From Echinarachnius parma (lineage: Eukaryota; Echinodermata; Echinoidea; Clypeasteroida; Echinarachniidae): DNA of 64,000 bases. The stretch lies in the NCBI GenBank assembly GCA_037951105.1, contig JBAMJV010007490.1:1-64000 (forward strand), read 5' to 3'. A program made the position numbers and the translations under genes. Numbering within the stretch: position 1 is the first letter of the stretch; every line of letters begins with the position of its first letter. The notes below the pieces were generated by a model. It was not told the origin of the DNA and searched no databases. It was given only the letters and a program-made list of their open reading frames with translations. Positions 33,053 to 44,704 of this stretch are shown in pieces.

Positions 33053-34111
33053 GCATGTTCCATGTTTGGACTTTTGAAAGAAACATGGACAAGAGTTTAA
33101 AAGGATTATTGAAATAAGACTCTTGCAATGAACAATGATAAAGATTCATAATTAAACATTGAAAAGACTGTTAATTATTGAAAGTGAAAGTTATATTTTA
33201 TTATGACCAAAAAAAAAAGCATTCAGTTCAAATGTCATATTTGTAATTGTTATGTTTAACAATATTGTTTTGTTCTCTCCACAGATGTCTGGATGAAGAC
33301 TTTAAGATGGACTGATTTATAGAGTTCACAAGATTGGAGTCAAGTCATAATAATAAAGTATTTGTAAATGTTTAAATAACATGCATTGAATGAATTGGTC
33401 TTCAAAAATAAGGAAATTGAAATAAATAGAAACTCACACAATTATAAAGATGCTGGATTGTTTAAAGGGGTAGTACAGTTTTGGTAAGGCTGAACTTTAG
33501 TAACCAAACCTGGACAGTAACATTATAAACTAATAATTATAACTCCACAATGCTCGAAAGGTATACAAAATTACAAATGACTAAGTAAAAAGCCTGTTAT
33601 CATTCGAAAAGAGCCATTTAAACACAAGAGGGCGCTCTCTAAAAAGGCATGATTTGTTTAAAATGATTTTAAAAAAGTGTTTGCATTTTTAAAATCTTTT
33701 GAAAAAATCATCTAATTATTTGGGCCCCAAATAATTATAAGATCAGATATATTTATTGATATTTCAGCCGTTTGTGGACCGATTTCGACCAAATAAAGTT
33801 TATTCTGCTATTACAATTGCATGTTCTCTCAAATTCGACACTCAGTTTATCATTACCTCACCAAAACATTGTGATGTGCAGCGCCCTCTCTACCATCTCT
33901 ATTATAGACTAGTATGTATTGGACATCGTCGACATCGATGTACATGTATGAGCACTCACCTTATTGAGAGTGCACTGTAAACATAACACGTGTTCTTGAT
34001 CATGGCTGACTGTGTCAGTAGCTTCGTCGTGTAGATTCTGAATAAAGACTTACACCTGAAATGACGTTGTACTCGACTATCATTTAGTAGCATACTTGCA
34101 AACCTATTGCA
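33053..34111 (+). repeat. Gypsy 3' LTR region, interrupted by a MITE
   Basis: The end is fixed at 34111 by the 42-bp match to the 5' LTR remnant. A polyadenylation signal AATAAAG lies at about 34041. The left end is uncertain. A purine-rich stretch at about 33042-33051 is followed by TGCATGTTCC, a possible LTR start. The MITE-A at 33463-33894 interrupts it. Confidence 0.5.
33463..33894 (+). repeat. MITE-A copy, truncated at right end, inside the LTR
   Basis: It starts with TTAA (33463-33466) and AGGGGTAGTACAG. It contains GAGGGCGCTCTC and GGGCCCC, and stops at CGCCCTCTCTACCA without the last ~20 bases. About 100 bp is deleted internally relative to other copies. Confidence 0.75.
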
Positions 34112-35292
34112 ATTGTTTGATCAAAACTTATATCTTCATCAATATAAAGTTTACTAATCAATGTTTTCTTTTTATTAGACTTCATTAATTGAGTAAAATA
34201 CCCAGTGTCTCTTTCTCCACATTCATAGTGTGATGCTCTAGAACGATTTTTATTACCTTCATTTATATAATTATAACAATCCTGTAAGTCTTTTTTTTTC
34301 GTTCAAAGTCATCAACTTTTCCCTAGTCCAAGTCTTTGTTTTCGTTGTATCGCCTTTTCTTTTGAATATTTTCTACTAACATTTCTAATTTTCATTTTTA
34401 AAAAATCCCATAAAACTCGTTTATCTTCTATTTCTATTCGAAATTCTTCTTTTAATTTAATAACTTCCTCTTTAATACAATTAATATATTCATTATCTTG
34501 ACATAAACTATTATTAAATTTCCAATAGGATCCCTGAAACTTAAATGAATACCTTAACTTATCATAAAATTGCAATTGAATGGCTGAATGATCTGGAGCC
34601 GTAGACATGGTAGAAGGTATTATATCACATATTAGTACTACATGTTCTATCCGCTTAGAAACAAACCAATAATCTAATCTACTTTGCATAAATGGATTAA
34701 CTTGCCTATATGTAAACTGTTTCTTTAATCCATTCCTTACCCTCCAAACATCAATCAATTCAAATCTATCTAAACATTGTTCAAATCAAATGTTAAATCG
34801 AGACTGAACATCTTTATTTAAAATAATATTAAAATCTCCCCCAATAAATATTGCATTATTTTCTATATTCATTTCTTCTACTATTTTTTCAAAATTTACT
34901 AAAAATTCAATCTTTTCTGTTTCCCTTCCTCTTACTGGCAAATATACATTAGCCATTATCAATTTCATCCCCTGAATAATGCATTCCATTATAACATATA
35001 TACCATTATTATCTGAAATAACATTTAACACCTGAATATCTAATTTATATTCTATCAAAATAAGCACCCCTTTACTATGGTTTGTCCCATGACTAAAATA
35101 TTAACTCCCATTCCATAGCAATTTCCAAGTCTCCTCAACTTCAATTGTACTGTATGTTTCTTGTAAAAAAGCAATATCTACACCTTTATCTTTACACCAC
35201 GTACACATATTTGCCCTCTTTGACTTTTCTCGAATTCCTTTAACATTCAAAGAAAGAAAATTACATTTAATACAAATATCTTTACCTTCCAT
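34112..35292 (-). pseudogene. LINE ORF2 N-terminus, APE endonuclease, decayed
   Basis: The ATG at 35290-35292 opens MEGKDICIKCNFLSLNVKG. The APE-type motifs LNVKGI, FLQETY, IGGDFN and APDHSAI follow in order, then HYECGERDTGYF toward the RT linker near 34200. In-frame TAA (35101-35103) and TGA (34786-34788) codons break the endonuclease. There is no ORF1 upstream. The Gypsy element separates it from the RT part at 27394-29395. Confidence 0.85.
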
Positions 35293-35507
35293 AACTACAT
35301 ATTAATATACATACATTATATTCATGTATTCTTTCCTCCATGTATAAGCTTCTAACAAACGGGCTGGCAGAAGCAGGCTCAAGAATGTATAAATCACTCA
35401 AAAAAATCAGCATACTGGTCGAGATCCCCAACTACGTAGGCAATGCAATTAACTCTCACACCCAGCACACACAACACACACAGTGGAAAAGAAAAAAAAA
35501 ATCAAAT

Positions 35508-35740
35508 TCAAATTCAAATTATGTTTCATTAAATTTCAATTAAAAAATGAACATTTATCCTTCTATACAAAGATTCAATAAGTATTTCATAATCTCTTTT
35601 TCTTCCATTTCTAAATAATTCAAATTCCAATTATGTTTCATTAAATTTAAATTCAAGAGTTAACTTTTATCCTTCTACATAAAGATTCAATAAGTAGTAT
35701 TTCAGAATCGTTTTTCTTCCATTACTAAAAAAAAAATAAT
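35508..35740. repeat. ~120-bp tandem duplication upstream of the LINE
   Basis: AATTATGTTTCATTAAATTT ... TTTATCCTTCTA(CA)TA...AAGATTCAATAAGTA...TTTTTCTTCCATT occurs twice (about 35515 and 35628). It lies 5' of the LINE start and could be part of the LINE 5'UTR, where tandem monomers are known in L1 families. That is inference. Confidence 0.65.
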
Positions 35741-35864
35741 AATAAATACAAAATACCTAACAATACAACCTCTTTATCTGGCTACAAGTAAAACTAGTGA
35801 TAAAAAGACATATTGCCTAAACTAAATATATATAAGAGGCAAATCAAGACCATGAGCCCCGCTG

Positions 35865-36273
35865 CAGAAAAAAAACATGCTAGACTGTTTTCATTTAAAC
35901 AGCAGCCATTAACACAAGATGGCGCGCTTCAAACATTTTTATCACAAATGGCGAATTAAATTCGCTATGTTAAAAAATTCAATAAAGAGATTACCATAAA
36001 CAATTTTAAAGAATGCTCTTTGTTATATTTACACAAATATTTAGGCTGGATAAATATTTTCTCAAATTGATGAATATATTTGGTGTCGACATCTATTCTC
36101 AGCATATTATGTATGGCCTTTTCAGCTGTTTCTGAACTAATTTTGATGTAAAGGAAGTATTTTGTTTTAAAAATCATGCGCCTTTTCAAATAGTACACTT
36201 ATTTTTTCTTTACGGCACACAAACAATTATTTATTGAAGTGCCCTCTCAACCCGAACTGAACTATCCCTTTAA
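35865..36273 (+). repeat. Diverged MITE related to MITE-A
   Basis: The right end (GTGCCCTCTCAACCCGAACTG, then AACTATCCCTTTAA, TTAA at 36270-36273) is clear. The left end is lost. The same subfamily is complete at 50925-51356. Confidence 0.6.
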
Positions 36274-36334
36274 CTTACATCGTGGATATCATGAAAAAAC
36301 AATAGGACACATAAGGGGACATTACAAAATAAAA

Positions 36335-36990
36335 CTATGTGTAAACCCCTAGATGTGAGTCCAGCATCAAGGGATCATTGTCTAGCATAGCATCAAACTC
36401 ATCTGGCAACACACAGAAGAGCTACTGTCGAAGAAGAACAACACTTACCCTATATAATATTCTATGTCCTGGAGTGACTCTTTCAATTGAGATTCATGCC
36501 ATTGATATGTAAACCCCTCTAGCTCCAGTGTCTAGAGATACACCAAACTGTTACTGTCTTCTTAGCATAAAACTCATCTGGTAACACACGGAAGAGCTAC
36601 TGTCAGAAGAGAGCAACACTTCTACAACATTCTGCCTGGAGTGACTCTTTTAATTTAGATTCATGCACTGATATGCGAAGCCCTCCAGCTCCAGCCTCAC
36701 TAGATAAACTAAACGGTGGCTGTCTTCTTAGCATACAAGTCATCTGGTAACCTATATAACAACAGCTATCGTAAGAAAAGTGCAATGTTTGTATGACATT
36801 TGTCATTTGGTCATCATGAACAATCCCTTTTTAACCATTCAATACCATTGATATGTATCTCCATGGAAGTGGCTTCAGAGTCAAGAAGTCATCTACTTTA
36901 GCAACAAAGTTGTCTGGCTACAGACAGAACACACGCAACTGTAGGAAGAGAGCAAGTCTTCTTAAACATTCTACGTCCTGCTACTGATCA
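36335..36990. repeat. Tandem repeat, ~170-bp unit, four degenerate copies
   Basis: CATCTGGTAACACACGGAAG-type sequence starts at about 36400, 36569, 36742 and 36910, followed each time by (A)GAGCTACTGTC..GAAGAGAGCAA and ATTCTACGTCCTG. Spacing is 168-173 bp. No conserved reading frame is seen. Nucleosome-length units are typical of satellites. Confidence 0.75.
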
Positions 36991-36999
36991 AATATGTTA

Positions 37000-37640
37000 G
37001 TTGATATTATTTGCTGGTATGAATTGAACAATTCTTTGTTAAATGTATAGCATTCTATGAATATGAATTTTCATAACATTTTATTTGATATCAAGAACAA
37101 AATTTGTGTCATAATTCCAATTGTGCTTGTTTTGCTGAAGCAATAATTAATATTATTCATTGTACATGTATCTTTTTTTAATTATGAATTATTATGATAA
37201 TTGTAATTGACAAAGCCAGTTTTGAAATTAATTGTTGTTTCTTTTTGTGACAAATCGTTTTGGGGTCCTTGTATAAATAACCCTCATGTGTATGATATAT
37301 GTATGCATCCCTATGTACCACCATTTCAACCAACACTATGTATTTATCTAAATTTCTATTATATTTTTGTATTTTAGTCATGTATATAGAAAGGGCATAA
37401 GGGTCTTTGCATCAAATAGTTTTATTTATGGCGTTGTTAGATGTACAGAAACAAATTCCAACTTCTTATGTTTAAAGTTGGATGTTTGAGGTGTCTAAAT
37501 GATTAAAAAGGGTCCTGAAGTAAACATTGCATTATTTAAAGAGGTTTAAAGCCATATATACATTACCTCAATTGTTGTCCTGAACTAGTCTAGCACAACA
37601 GACTTGCTTAATTTATTCATGAAAATGTGCAAAGAAAATC
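37000..37640. other. Intergenic sequence, nothing recognised
   Basis: AT-rich sequence without recognisable repeat or exon. Confidence 0.4.
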
Positions 37641-37723
37641 AGGCCTTGCTGGGAATTGAACCCGGTGGATGAGCACCATTCTAGCAATCCGGAGGTCTCG
37701 GGCTCGATTTTCGGGCGAAGCCT
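37641..37723. repeat. tRNA-like relic or tRNA-derived repeat
   Basis: The ends AGGCCTTGC and GCGAAGCCT nearly pair as an acceptor stem, and AGGTCTCGGGCTCGATTTTC resembles a T-arm with an internal promoter B box. On the other strand GGGTTCAATTCCC also resembles a B box. There is no good D arm or A box on either strand, so this is not a functional tRNA gene. Confidence 0.3.
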
Positions 37724-38984
37724 ATTTTCTTTTGCTCCTACCATTTATTTAGAATATTTCTGGTCAGTTTCCTTTATGTTTGAGTTTCATTCATTTATCT
37801 CTAAAAGTACCGCACCAACATTCGGAGAGGTGGCTCGTAATAATTATCTTTCTCATTAAATCTGGAAAGACATTGTACATTGATCACTTGTAATAATGAA
37901 GCTTCTTTCCCCTAAAAAAATATGTTAGTTTTGTTCAGGTAGGATAATTATGTAGGATAGAGCAGTGAAATGTTTCCGCTTACTTGGATACTCCTCTTAA
38001 AGGGGTGAAATGCTCTGCAAAAGTCTACCCGCTTAAACAGAGACCATTGTATCATTGTATGGTATTTCATTATATTTTGTTGAAACATATTGTATCTACC
38101 AGTCCCAAAACTATCTTTAACATTCATGCCAGAATTTATGCCCATGTATAAATATCCAATGGTGCACACCATTGTTACAGTTAAGCGTTAATTACTATGA
38201 TGTTTACGTTAATAATTTAAAGTAAAACCTAAAAGGACCAAGATAAATAAGTTTATGAATATTTAATATTCGGTTTTCCTCTGATGAGTTATTTAATTGA
38301 TATTTTTGATTTTGCATATCATTGTCAATGTAATTATTCAAAAACTATGAAAATGCACAATCTAGATTAATGAGAAATATGTATGTACGGCTTAAACATC
38401 AATGGAACATACTATTATGAATAGTTGAATGTGCTATGCTCTGCTTGAAACTGATGCATATTGATTAATTTAAGAGCCAATAATAGCTCTGGTAAAGATA
38501 AGATCGTTTTTGTCCCAAAAGCAGGAATTTAAGATTGGCAAATTTGTTGTTTCTAGTAAATATGGCTGTAATGTTTCTCAAACTTTGCAAACATGATTTA
38601 AATTAAATTAATCCAGTGTTACAAGGTAATTAAGAAGAGTAAATACTAACTCCGTGCAATGAGATTACAATAATCAATACACATGATATGATCATAGATT
38701 GTAATGTTCAATGTTTTAGGGGCAGAACTTAATTTTTAGAGAACGGCCCTATCATTATCATTATGACAGTTGTATTAGTGTATTGTTATTATTTCCAGAA
38801 AAATAATTCCAATGAAAAAAAACGACAACATTTTACTTAATTTACCATTCAACCGCATCCCTAATTGCCCAAAATTAATTGACAACATGACAGTTTACGA
38901 AACAGTGTGCCTGTGTGTATGCATGTTTTTTCTTGCCAGAGCCAATAGTATGTATAGCCCTACAAGTGCACTTTGAAGTAATTC
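37724..38984. other. Intergenic sequence, nothing recognised
   Basis: AT-rich sequence up to the start of block B. No repeat or gene could be supported. Confidence 0.4.
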
Positions 38985-39039
38985 CTGATATTTGGTTTGT
39001 TGTGTGTTTATCTTGTCAAACTTGGGCAAAATATATGCA

Positions 39040-39200
39040 TTAAATCTAAATTCACACACATAATATACCCGCACGCACACGCATACAGATACGCACACAC
39101 ACATACACACACTTTTCATGCACGCACGTACAAGCATACACAAACACACACATGCACATGCACACGCACACACAGGCACTCACATGCACACGCACACACC
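39040..39200. repeat. Degenerate CA-rich microsatellite
   Basis: (CA)n interrupted by G and T (CACACGCATACAGATACGCA and similar). It is the counterpart of the pure (CA)n at 49750-49930 in the right copy. Confidence 0.85.
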
Positions 39201-39234
39201 AAAGCATGTTCATCCATTAAACAGCATAATTTAT

Positions 39235-39925
39235 TGAATTCAATTCAATTCAAATATGGTTTATTCATTAAAAATACATATATGGCAGCCACAGGGCTGA
39301 ATTGCATATGTGTTTACAAAAATTAATTACATACAAAGTTTAACAAAATTAAGAACGTAAATGATAAACATGCATAACGAAATACATTTTAAATAATAGG
39401 TGTATATTTGGAGAACAAAATTAGACATCTAAAATTGGACAACTAATTACGCTAAAAATATAAAAATGCTAAAACATATTGCACGTGTGTAATTGCATTT
39501 TAACATAAAAGCTCCAGTTTTGGCTTTGCATTGTATTTAGGAAGAAAATTACACAAACAAAAGTGATTAAACTACATTTCAATAAATAAGATCCTTTCAA
39601 GGGGATGCGTATAAATCCAACTTACTAAAAAGGGTTTTGTGAGCAGATTCTATAAAAGTAAATCACAAAATGTGGGTTTGCCATTCTTTTAGATAAATAA
39701 TACATTATCATAAATTATCATATTATTATGAATATATAGATATAATCATAAAAGTAGGGTATATCATAAAGCAAATGCAATGCAGTGTCAATAGACGGAG
39801 TTAGACAATCATTCAAATCATTACCAGGAATAATTTGTTTAAATGAGTATGATTAAGAGGACTATTATATAAATACATGGCTTTGCGTATGCTGACAATA
39901 CAATGAATAAATTCATGAATAAATT
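39235..39925. repeat. Dispersed-repeat insertion in the left copy only
   Basis: Between CAGCATAATTTATTGAATT and TACAAGTGCAACACTGACTG the left copy has about 690 bp absent on the right. It starts AATTCAATTCAAATATGG and GGCAGCCACAGGGCTGAATT. This could be the 3' end of a non-LTR element, but no coding part is present. Confidence 0.45.
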
Positions 39926-40002
39926 ATTACATACAAGTGCAACACTGACTGTTACACACACCCTTTCTGATACACATGCCACCTAACCCTAACGGAAAGA
40001 AC

Positions 40003-40275
40003 ACTGTGTGACCCACAGTGTTAAATTGGGGTTTTTCACAGTGTGAAAACCAAATCACACTAACCACACTATGACCACAATGTGAGCGCACTGTCGCCAC
40101 AGTGTGAGCGCACTGTCGCCACAGTGTGAAGTTGCCAGCGTTCACAGTATGTACAATTGTACGCTCAGAAATTTCACTGTGTGAGTTTATTTTCTCACTG
40201 TGAAAACGCCCCAATTTTACACTGTGATCCCCACTGTGAAACACAGTGTGTTCACACTGTGTTCCTTCCTGTAGG
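40003..40275. repeat. MITE-D fold-back (CACAGTGTG family)
   Basis: GGAAAGAACACTGTGTGACC at the left pairs with the right end (CACACTGTGTTCCTTCC). Inside, AAATTGGGGTTTTTCACAGT pairs with ACTGTGAAAACGCCCCAATT. A 22-bp unit GAGCGCACTGTCGCCACAGT is repeated twice near the centre. The right paralogue is at 50034-50262, so the element predates the duplication. Confidence 0.8.
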
Positions 40276-40789
40276 GAAAACGGCATTAAAGTGAATACGA
40301 TGTTCAAATCATATACATTTTCAAATATGTATTTAGGACCTATGCGCACAATTCGTGAATTAATGTGAAAATCATACAATTATGCTGAATGATTCAGTTA
40401 TTGAAATATATAACAATAAGATAGGTATTGGTGATAACTAATTGTGTTTTTTCGGCTCTGATTCGTATGATTGAGTACAGATATGCAACAGCTTTTCTTA
40501 TATGTAATTCTAAATTCAGGATGAAAACATTAAAATAGAATGCAAACATTGGTCTACATGGTAATTAAACACTAACACCCCTCGCGTATAGAACTTACAC
40601 GTCTTATCGAATATATACAAATATACACCTATTATACAAGCGTCACTCTGCATTTATTTAAAGACTACTGAAATTGAATTCCATTTTACTTCAAGTTTCG
40701 AATCCTAACTATTTTCACTGTATTATCTACATGGTCGACTACAGTTCTGTCATGTCAGTAATACAATACTGGACGCAGCACGAGTCCCC

Positions 40790-41096
40790 GCCCCCCCCCC
40801 CCCCCCCCCCCAATAATTTGAAGAAAAAAACGATAGGAAACATAATGGGACTGCATATTGATGCTCTCTTCCCAAATGTATAAATGGGGACCCGGTAGGA
40901 GGTGAAAGCCTTCGTGAGAAGGATCTTCTCAATGCCCATGAGCCGCTTGGAAGAAATGCTCCCCAGGGAGTGGAGATGATGCACACAATGTGTGCTGGTT
41001 TGTATTGTATCATATGACCGGGGTAATAATATCATTGTTAAGCGCTTAAAGATGAGTATCAATCATATTAGGCGCTATATAAATCGAGTACATGAT
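40790..41096. repeat. Poly-C tract and SINE-like dispersed element, left copy only
   Basis: The right copy reads straight through at AATACTGGACGCA, while the left has a C run (40791-40811) and then GGGGACCCGGTAGGAGGTGA, GAAATGCTCCCCAGGG, TGATGCACACAATGTGTGCT and AAGCGCTTAAAGATG...GGCGCTATATAAAT. The GCGCTATATAAAT tail is common in dispersed elements of marine invertebrates (recollection, not checked here). A related stretch lies near 19130-19230. Confidence 0.45.
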
Positions 41097-42807
41097 TAAA
41101 GTGCACAATTGTTGAAGTGCCCTCTGGAGCCGAACTGAAATATCCATTTACATTATATCATTAAAATCATGTGTTAATGAAATGGAATCTACCTTGGTAC
41201 GAGATTTCTCGTATACTGTACACGATTATAACATATAAACACTTCATAATGTATTATATAACTACACGTCAAGCGCAACGATAAGAATAAAGACAACAAA
41301 GTACCATAAGGAAAACCAAAAGCCCAACATATTCACGGAAATAACTAATTCAAAACAAAGTGACATTTTTATACTGTAGGCATCATTGAACTACACCATT
41401 ATAATTATCCAACATCAATATATTCTAGGATAATTACTGCATGTATCATGAAACGACATAATCGACATCATAATCATTTTCCAACAACAACCAAAAGTGC
41501 TCCATAACTTTTAGGATTATAACTAATTATATGAACATGTAGGCGCATCGTGTACGCGGGGTAATTATCTGTTTGAGCATCGTATGGAAATAATTTACTT
41601 TGTACAATGGTTCTTGAGTTTCTAAGATGCATCTTTAACAAGTTATTATTATTTACATTATTATGTAAACATCAAAAGCGTGAAAGACAATGTAGACACA
41701 ATGTATTCTATTGCGGTATATTATTAAACCTTCGTTAATGGCACTGACTGTAGTGCTGCACCTATAATTATACGCGTTGGTCATGCAACCACTAATTATA
41801 CAAACACTAGACAAAACAATGTCAACGTACTGATAAAATATGACATGCGATGCATACGTGATGCGCATGGTCATGTGCGTTATAATGTATAATACGTCGG
41901 TATTATCTAGGAATGTTGACCAGTATTATACATTTCTAATCCATTCATTGACATTATTTGGTCAATTTAATCAGATAAGTATATCTCATAGATCACAAAA
42001 TACTCTCAGATAGTCAATGGGCAAAAAGTGGAATACCCCATCAACGTTCAATCTGGGACAGGCTGACGAAGTTTGTAGAAAACGATCGATGTAGAAAACC
42101 CATCGATACAAAAACATTTATGCAGGAACCACGGGGTTATAATGATCGCCAAATGTATGTAATTCCGAGTCAGAAATACTAGAAAACGAAAGCCTAACTC
42201 AAAGCAATGTTTTAACATATCATGTGATTATATAGAATTAAATGACTGAATGGACATGTCCGTGAACATTATGTGTTGAGCGTCTACAAATTAATCTTGA
42301 TAATGTATTTTACATTTATAAGATACACGTTTTGTCTTTTCGATGTGCACTTAATAGTGTTGAATAACATGTAAACGTAAATTGTATTCCTTCAAAGAGT
42401 TGTCCATTGATGTGGAATCGAAAGTTGTTTTTTTCATTTTTTTTTTATCAGGGTCTATACTCTCATACCGTCTGATCATCATCAAGATATGCTTAGTACT
42501 TTATTCAATTAATTTCTGTAAATAATGCAAGTTTCTAATAACAATAATAATGCAAATAACACTTATAACCCAATTGTTTGCAAAAAATATTGTATTAGTT
42601 ACGTTAAAATGTAATTTAATTTTTTTCGAAATGTCAACTGTACAGTGTTTTCATATTAAACTGTTCTTGTAACAAGTATATGTATATGTTTTTGATTGAT
42701 ACATACGACATTATCTGGCATGTCATTTATAATACGTGCCATGCCTGGGGGAATACATATCATTCACTGCCCATGCCGGTATACGTACTGACTTCCACTA
42801 TGTGTAT

Positions 42808-44704
42808 TTAACCATTGATCGGTGTTACTGATTTAGAGAAGATGTAAAGCCTGTCAGTGGTGCAGAAGGCTATCTCACCAGACGTGAACTCTTGGATGTA
42901 ACACCATCCCCTCTCTGCTTTCTGTATCACGTGATCAGTGATGAGAGTCGCCACGTGTTGCAGCTCGCTCGTGTAATGCTCGATGGTGAGTCTGTCCTTC
43001 TCCTTGTTCACGGTGGCTACGAGGATTGTATCATCCTTGCATACTGCATGATATACGGACATATCTTCACTTTTGATTAGTTCGTGTTGTTTAACGCCCG
43101 TCTGGTTTATCACCCATGCAGAATTGATAAAGCATCTCACGACCATATTCTCACTAGACTGCATCGCAAATATCTGCGCAGGTACATACCCATCACATGC
43201 TATCTCCCTGACCGGCTTCCCACCTGCTGGAGTGAATACCTGGATCTTCTTGGGCTTCCTGTAACCTACATAGATGTGATCATCGCTGTCTACAGTGAGA
43301 TCACCAAACCCTCCTTCATCCCAACTCAGAGTCTCAAACCTCGCATCAATCTTCTCCCACCCTTGTGTGTACAGGGATACATTGAGTATATCCTCGTTAG
43401 TATTACCTAAGTCGCGTACAGCACACCGGCCATCAGACAAGAAGCCTATCCCATGGACTCGTACCTTCTTGAGCACTCTCTGCTGCAGCTGCCCGTCAGC
43501 AGAGTATATCTCGATACCACGCTCTCCTTTGTTACATCCTACAGCCATCCTACCGTCCGGTGTGGTGGTCATGCATTGCATGTTATCAGCAGTTGGGAAC
43601 GCTACGTCAGCTTTCAGTTTCCATTCTCTGTACTGCACCTTTCCGATCTCCATCGTCTCGAGCTCTTTATTTCGTTTGTATTCGATTTTCTTTGTGCGAG
43701 AAGATATTTCAGTAGCCACATCATTTGTCGGAGCTTCTATACTCTTCAATACTGTTCTCATTTCAGTAAGCAGTGAATCTCTGATGATCACGGTGTCTTC
43801 ATCCAGCGGTACCTTGGAACCCTTCTCCACCAGTTCTCCGGCCGTTTCAATGACATCCATCGACGTATCATCCTCAGCCATGATTCTGTCAAACTCCTCG
43901 GTCAGTTTTCCCTTTTTACCGTCGCATTTTTCATTGAGAATTGCCATCTCTTCGTTCAATCGCTTTACGGACTCATCGTAGCTGTTTTCTATCTATTTAA
44001 TGCCCGCGTCAATGTGATATAATGACTTTTGTTCTTCTTCTTCTATGACATCGATATACTTCTTCAGTGCTGATATCTTCGAATCGACTTCTTTCTGTAA
44101 GCTTATGACGTTACCCTGGAAGGTTGCGTCGTATTCTTTGACTATCTTCACCACATGGCCCTCTTTCTCATGGTCCGTGATGGAGCAGCGGGAGCATAGG
44201 TATTTTCTACAGGTGATGCATAGGACTCTCAACATCGACCGCGTGCTCTTTGCAGCAAACTACCTTCTTAGGAAATACCTTACCAAACAAAATATCTTCT
44301 ACCTCTAATACTGTGTGTGCGGCGTTTGGTTTCCATGCATCATGCACCCTACGACATGAGGTACACATACTATTTTTGCAATCGCTGCAATAAACCACAG
44401 CCCTAGCCTTTTCGTCACATACCTCACAAGGAACCCCATTGTCTTTAATATTTAGAGCGCGAGATTTCATCGATTCATCAGATGGTATACCTAATATGTT
44501 ATCGTCTTTGACGTCTGTTACCGAGCTACAGAGCGGACAAACGACAGACTCGGGAGCGACTTGGTCTTGTGAAGACAGTAGGTTGATCAAGCAGGCCTCG
44601 CAGAATGTGTGCGAACAGGAGAGGGTCTTCGGGTCAGTCAGGAGGCACGCACAGATCGGACACTGCGGCAGGTTAATCATGGTCAAGCTGCCCTGACTCG
44701 CCGT
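42808..44704 (-). pseudogene. TRIM protein with beta-propeller, pseudogene of the 55530-57440 gene
   Basis: It aligns end to end with the intact paralogue. There are three lesions. The ancestral ATG is ACG (CGT on +, 44702-44704), although an ATG 8 codons in (44678-44680) could serve. A deletion of about 14 bp near 44223 removes the first metal ligands of B-box 2 and shifts the frame. CAG is changed to TAG at 43993-43995 in the coiled coil. The RING (C-x2-C, CSHTFCEACL, CPLC) and B-box 1 are intact at 44300-44680. The coiled-coil end and the whole propeller remain open for 42808-43992 (stop at 42808). Downstream flank is shared with the paralogue and upstream flank is not. A transcript could still encode a short RING/B-box-1 protein, which is untested. 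Confidence 0.85.

Larger units (their letters stand above)
29396..34111 (+). mobile_element. Mag-like Gypsy LTR retrotransposon, defective, nested in the LINE
   Basis: The 42-bp sequence at 29396-29437 (TACTCGACTATCATTTAG, CATACTTGCAAACCTATT) is repeated at 34070-34111. These are the ends of the 5' and 3' LTRs. TGGTGTCAGGAAGCGGG at 29438 is the primer-binding site. Gag is nearly deleted and pol is split by several frame changes. The element interrupts LINE ORF2 between about 34112 and 29395, and the LINE coding order is collinear on both sides. The 5' LTR is reduced to its last 42 bp. Confidence 0.85.
38985..44704. repeat. Block B, left copy of a segmental duplication carrying a TRIM gene
   Basis: It matches 49714-57440 in order. 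The matches are GGGCAAAAT(A/C)TATGCATT and the CA-rich stretch, the MITE-D fold-back, 40300-40780, 41160-42080, 42225-42800, and the TRIM gene. Similarity stops just upstream of the TRIM start codon at CAAAGACC on both copies. Differences include a 700-bp left-only insertion (39235-39925) and right-only elements at 51993-53482 and 53772-55030. Confidence 0.85.

Noticed and set aside
43295..43981. 228-codon ORF on + and similar long + strand ORFs at 56260-56712
   Set aside because: They are antisense to the TRIM pseudogene and TRIM gene, use their third-position composition, and encode serine-rich sequence with no domain. They are shadows.
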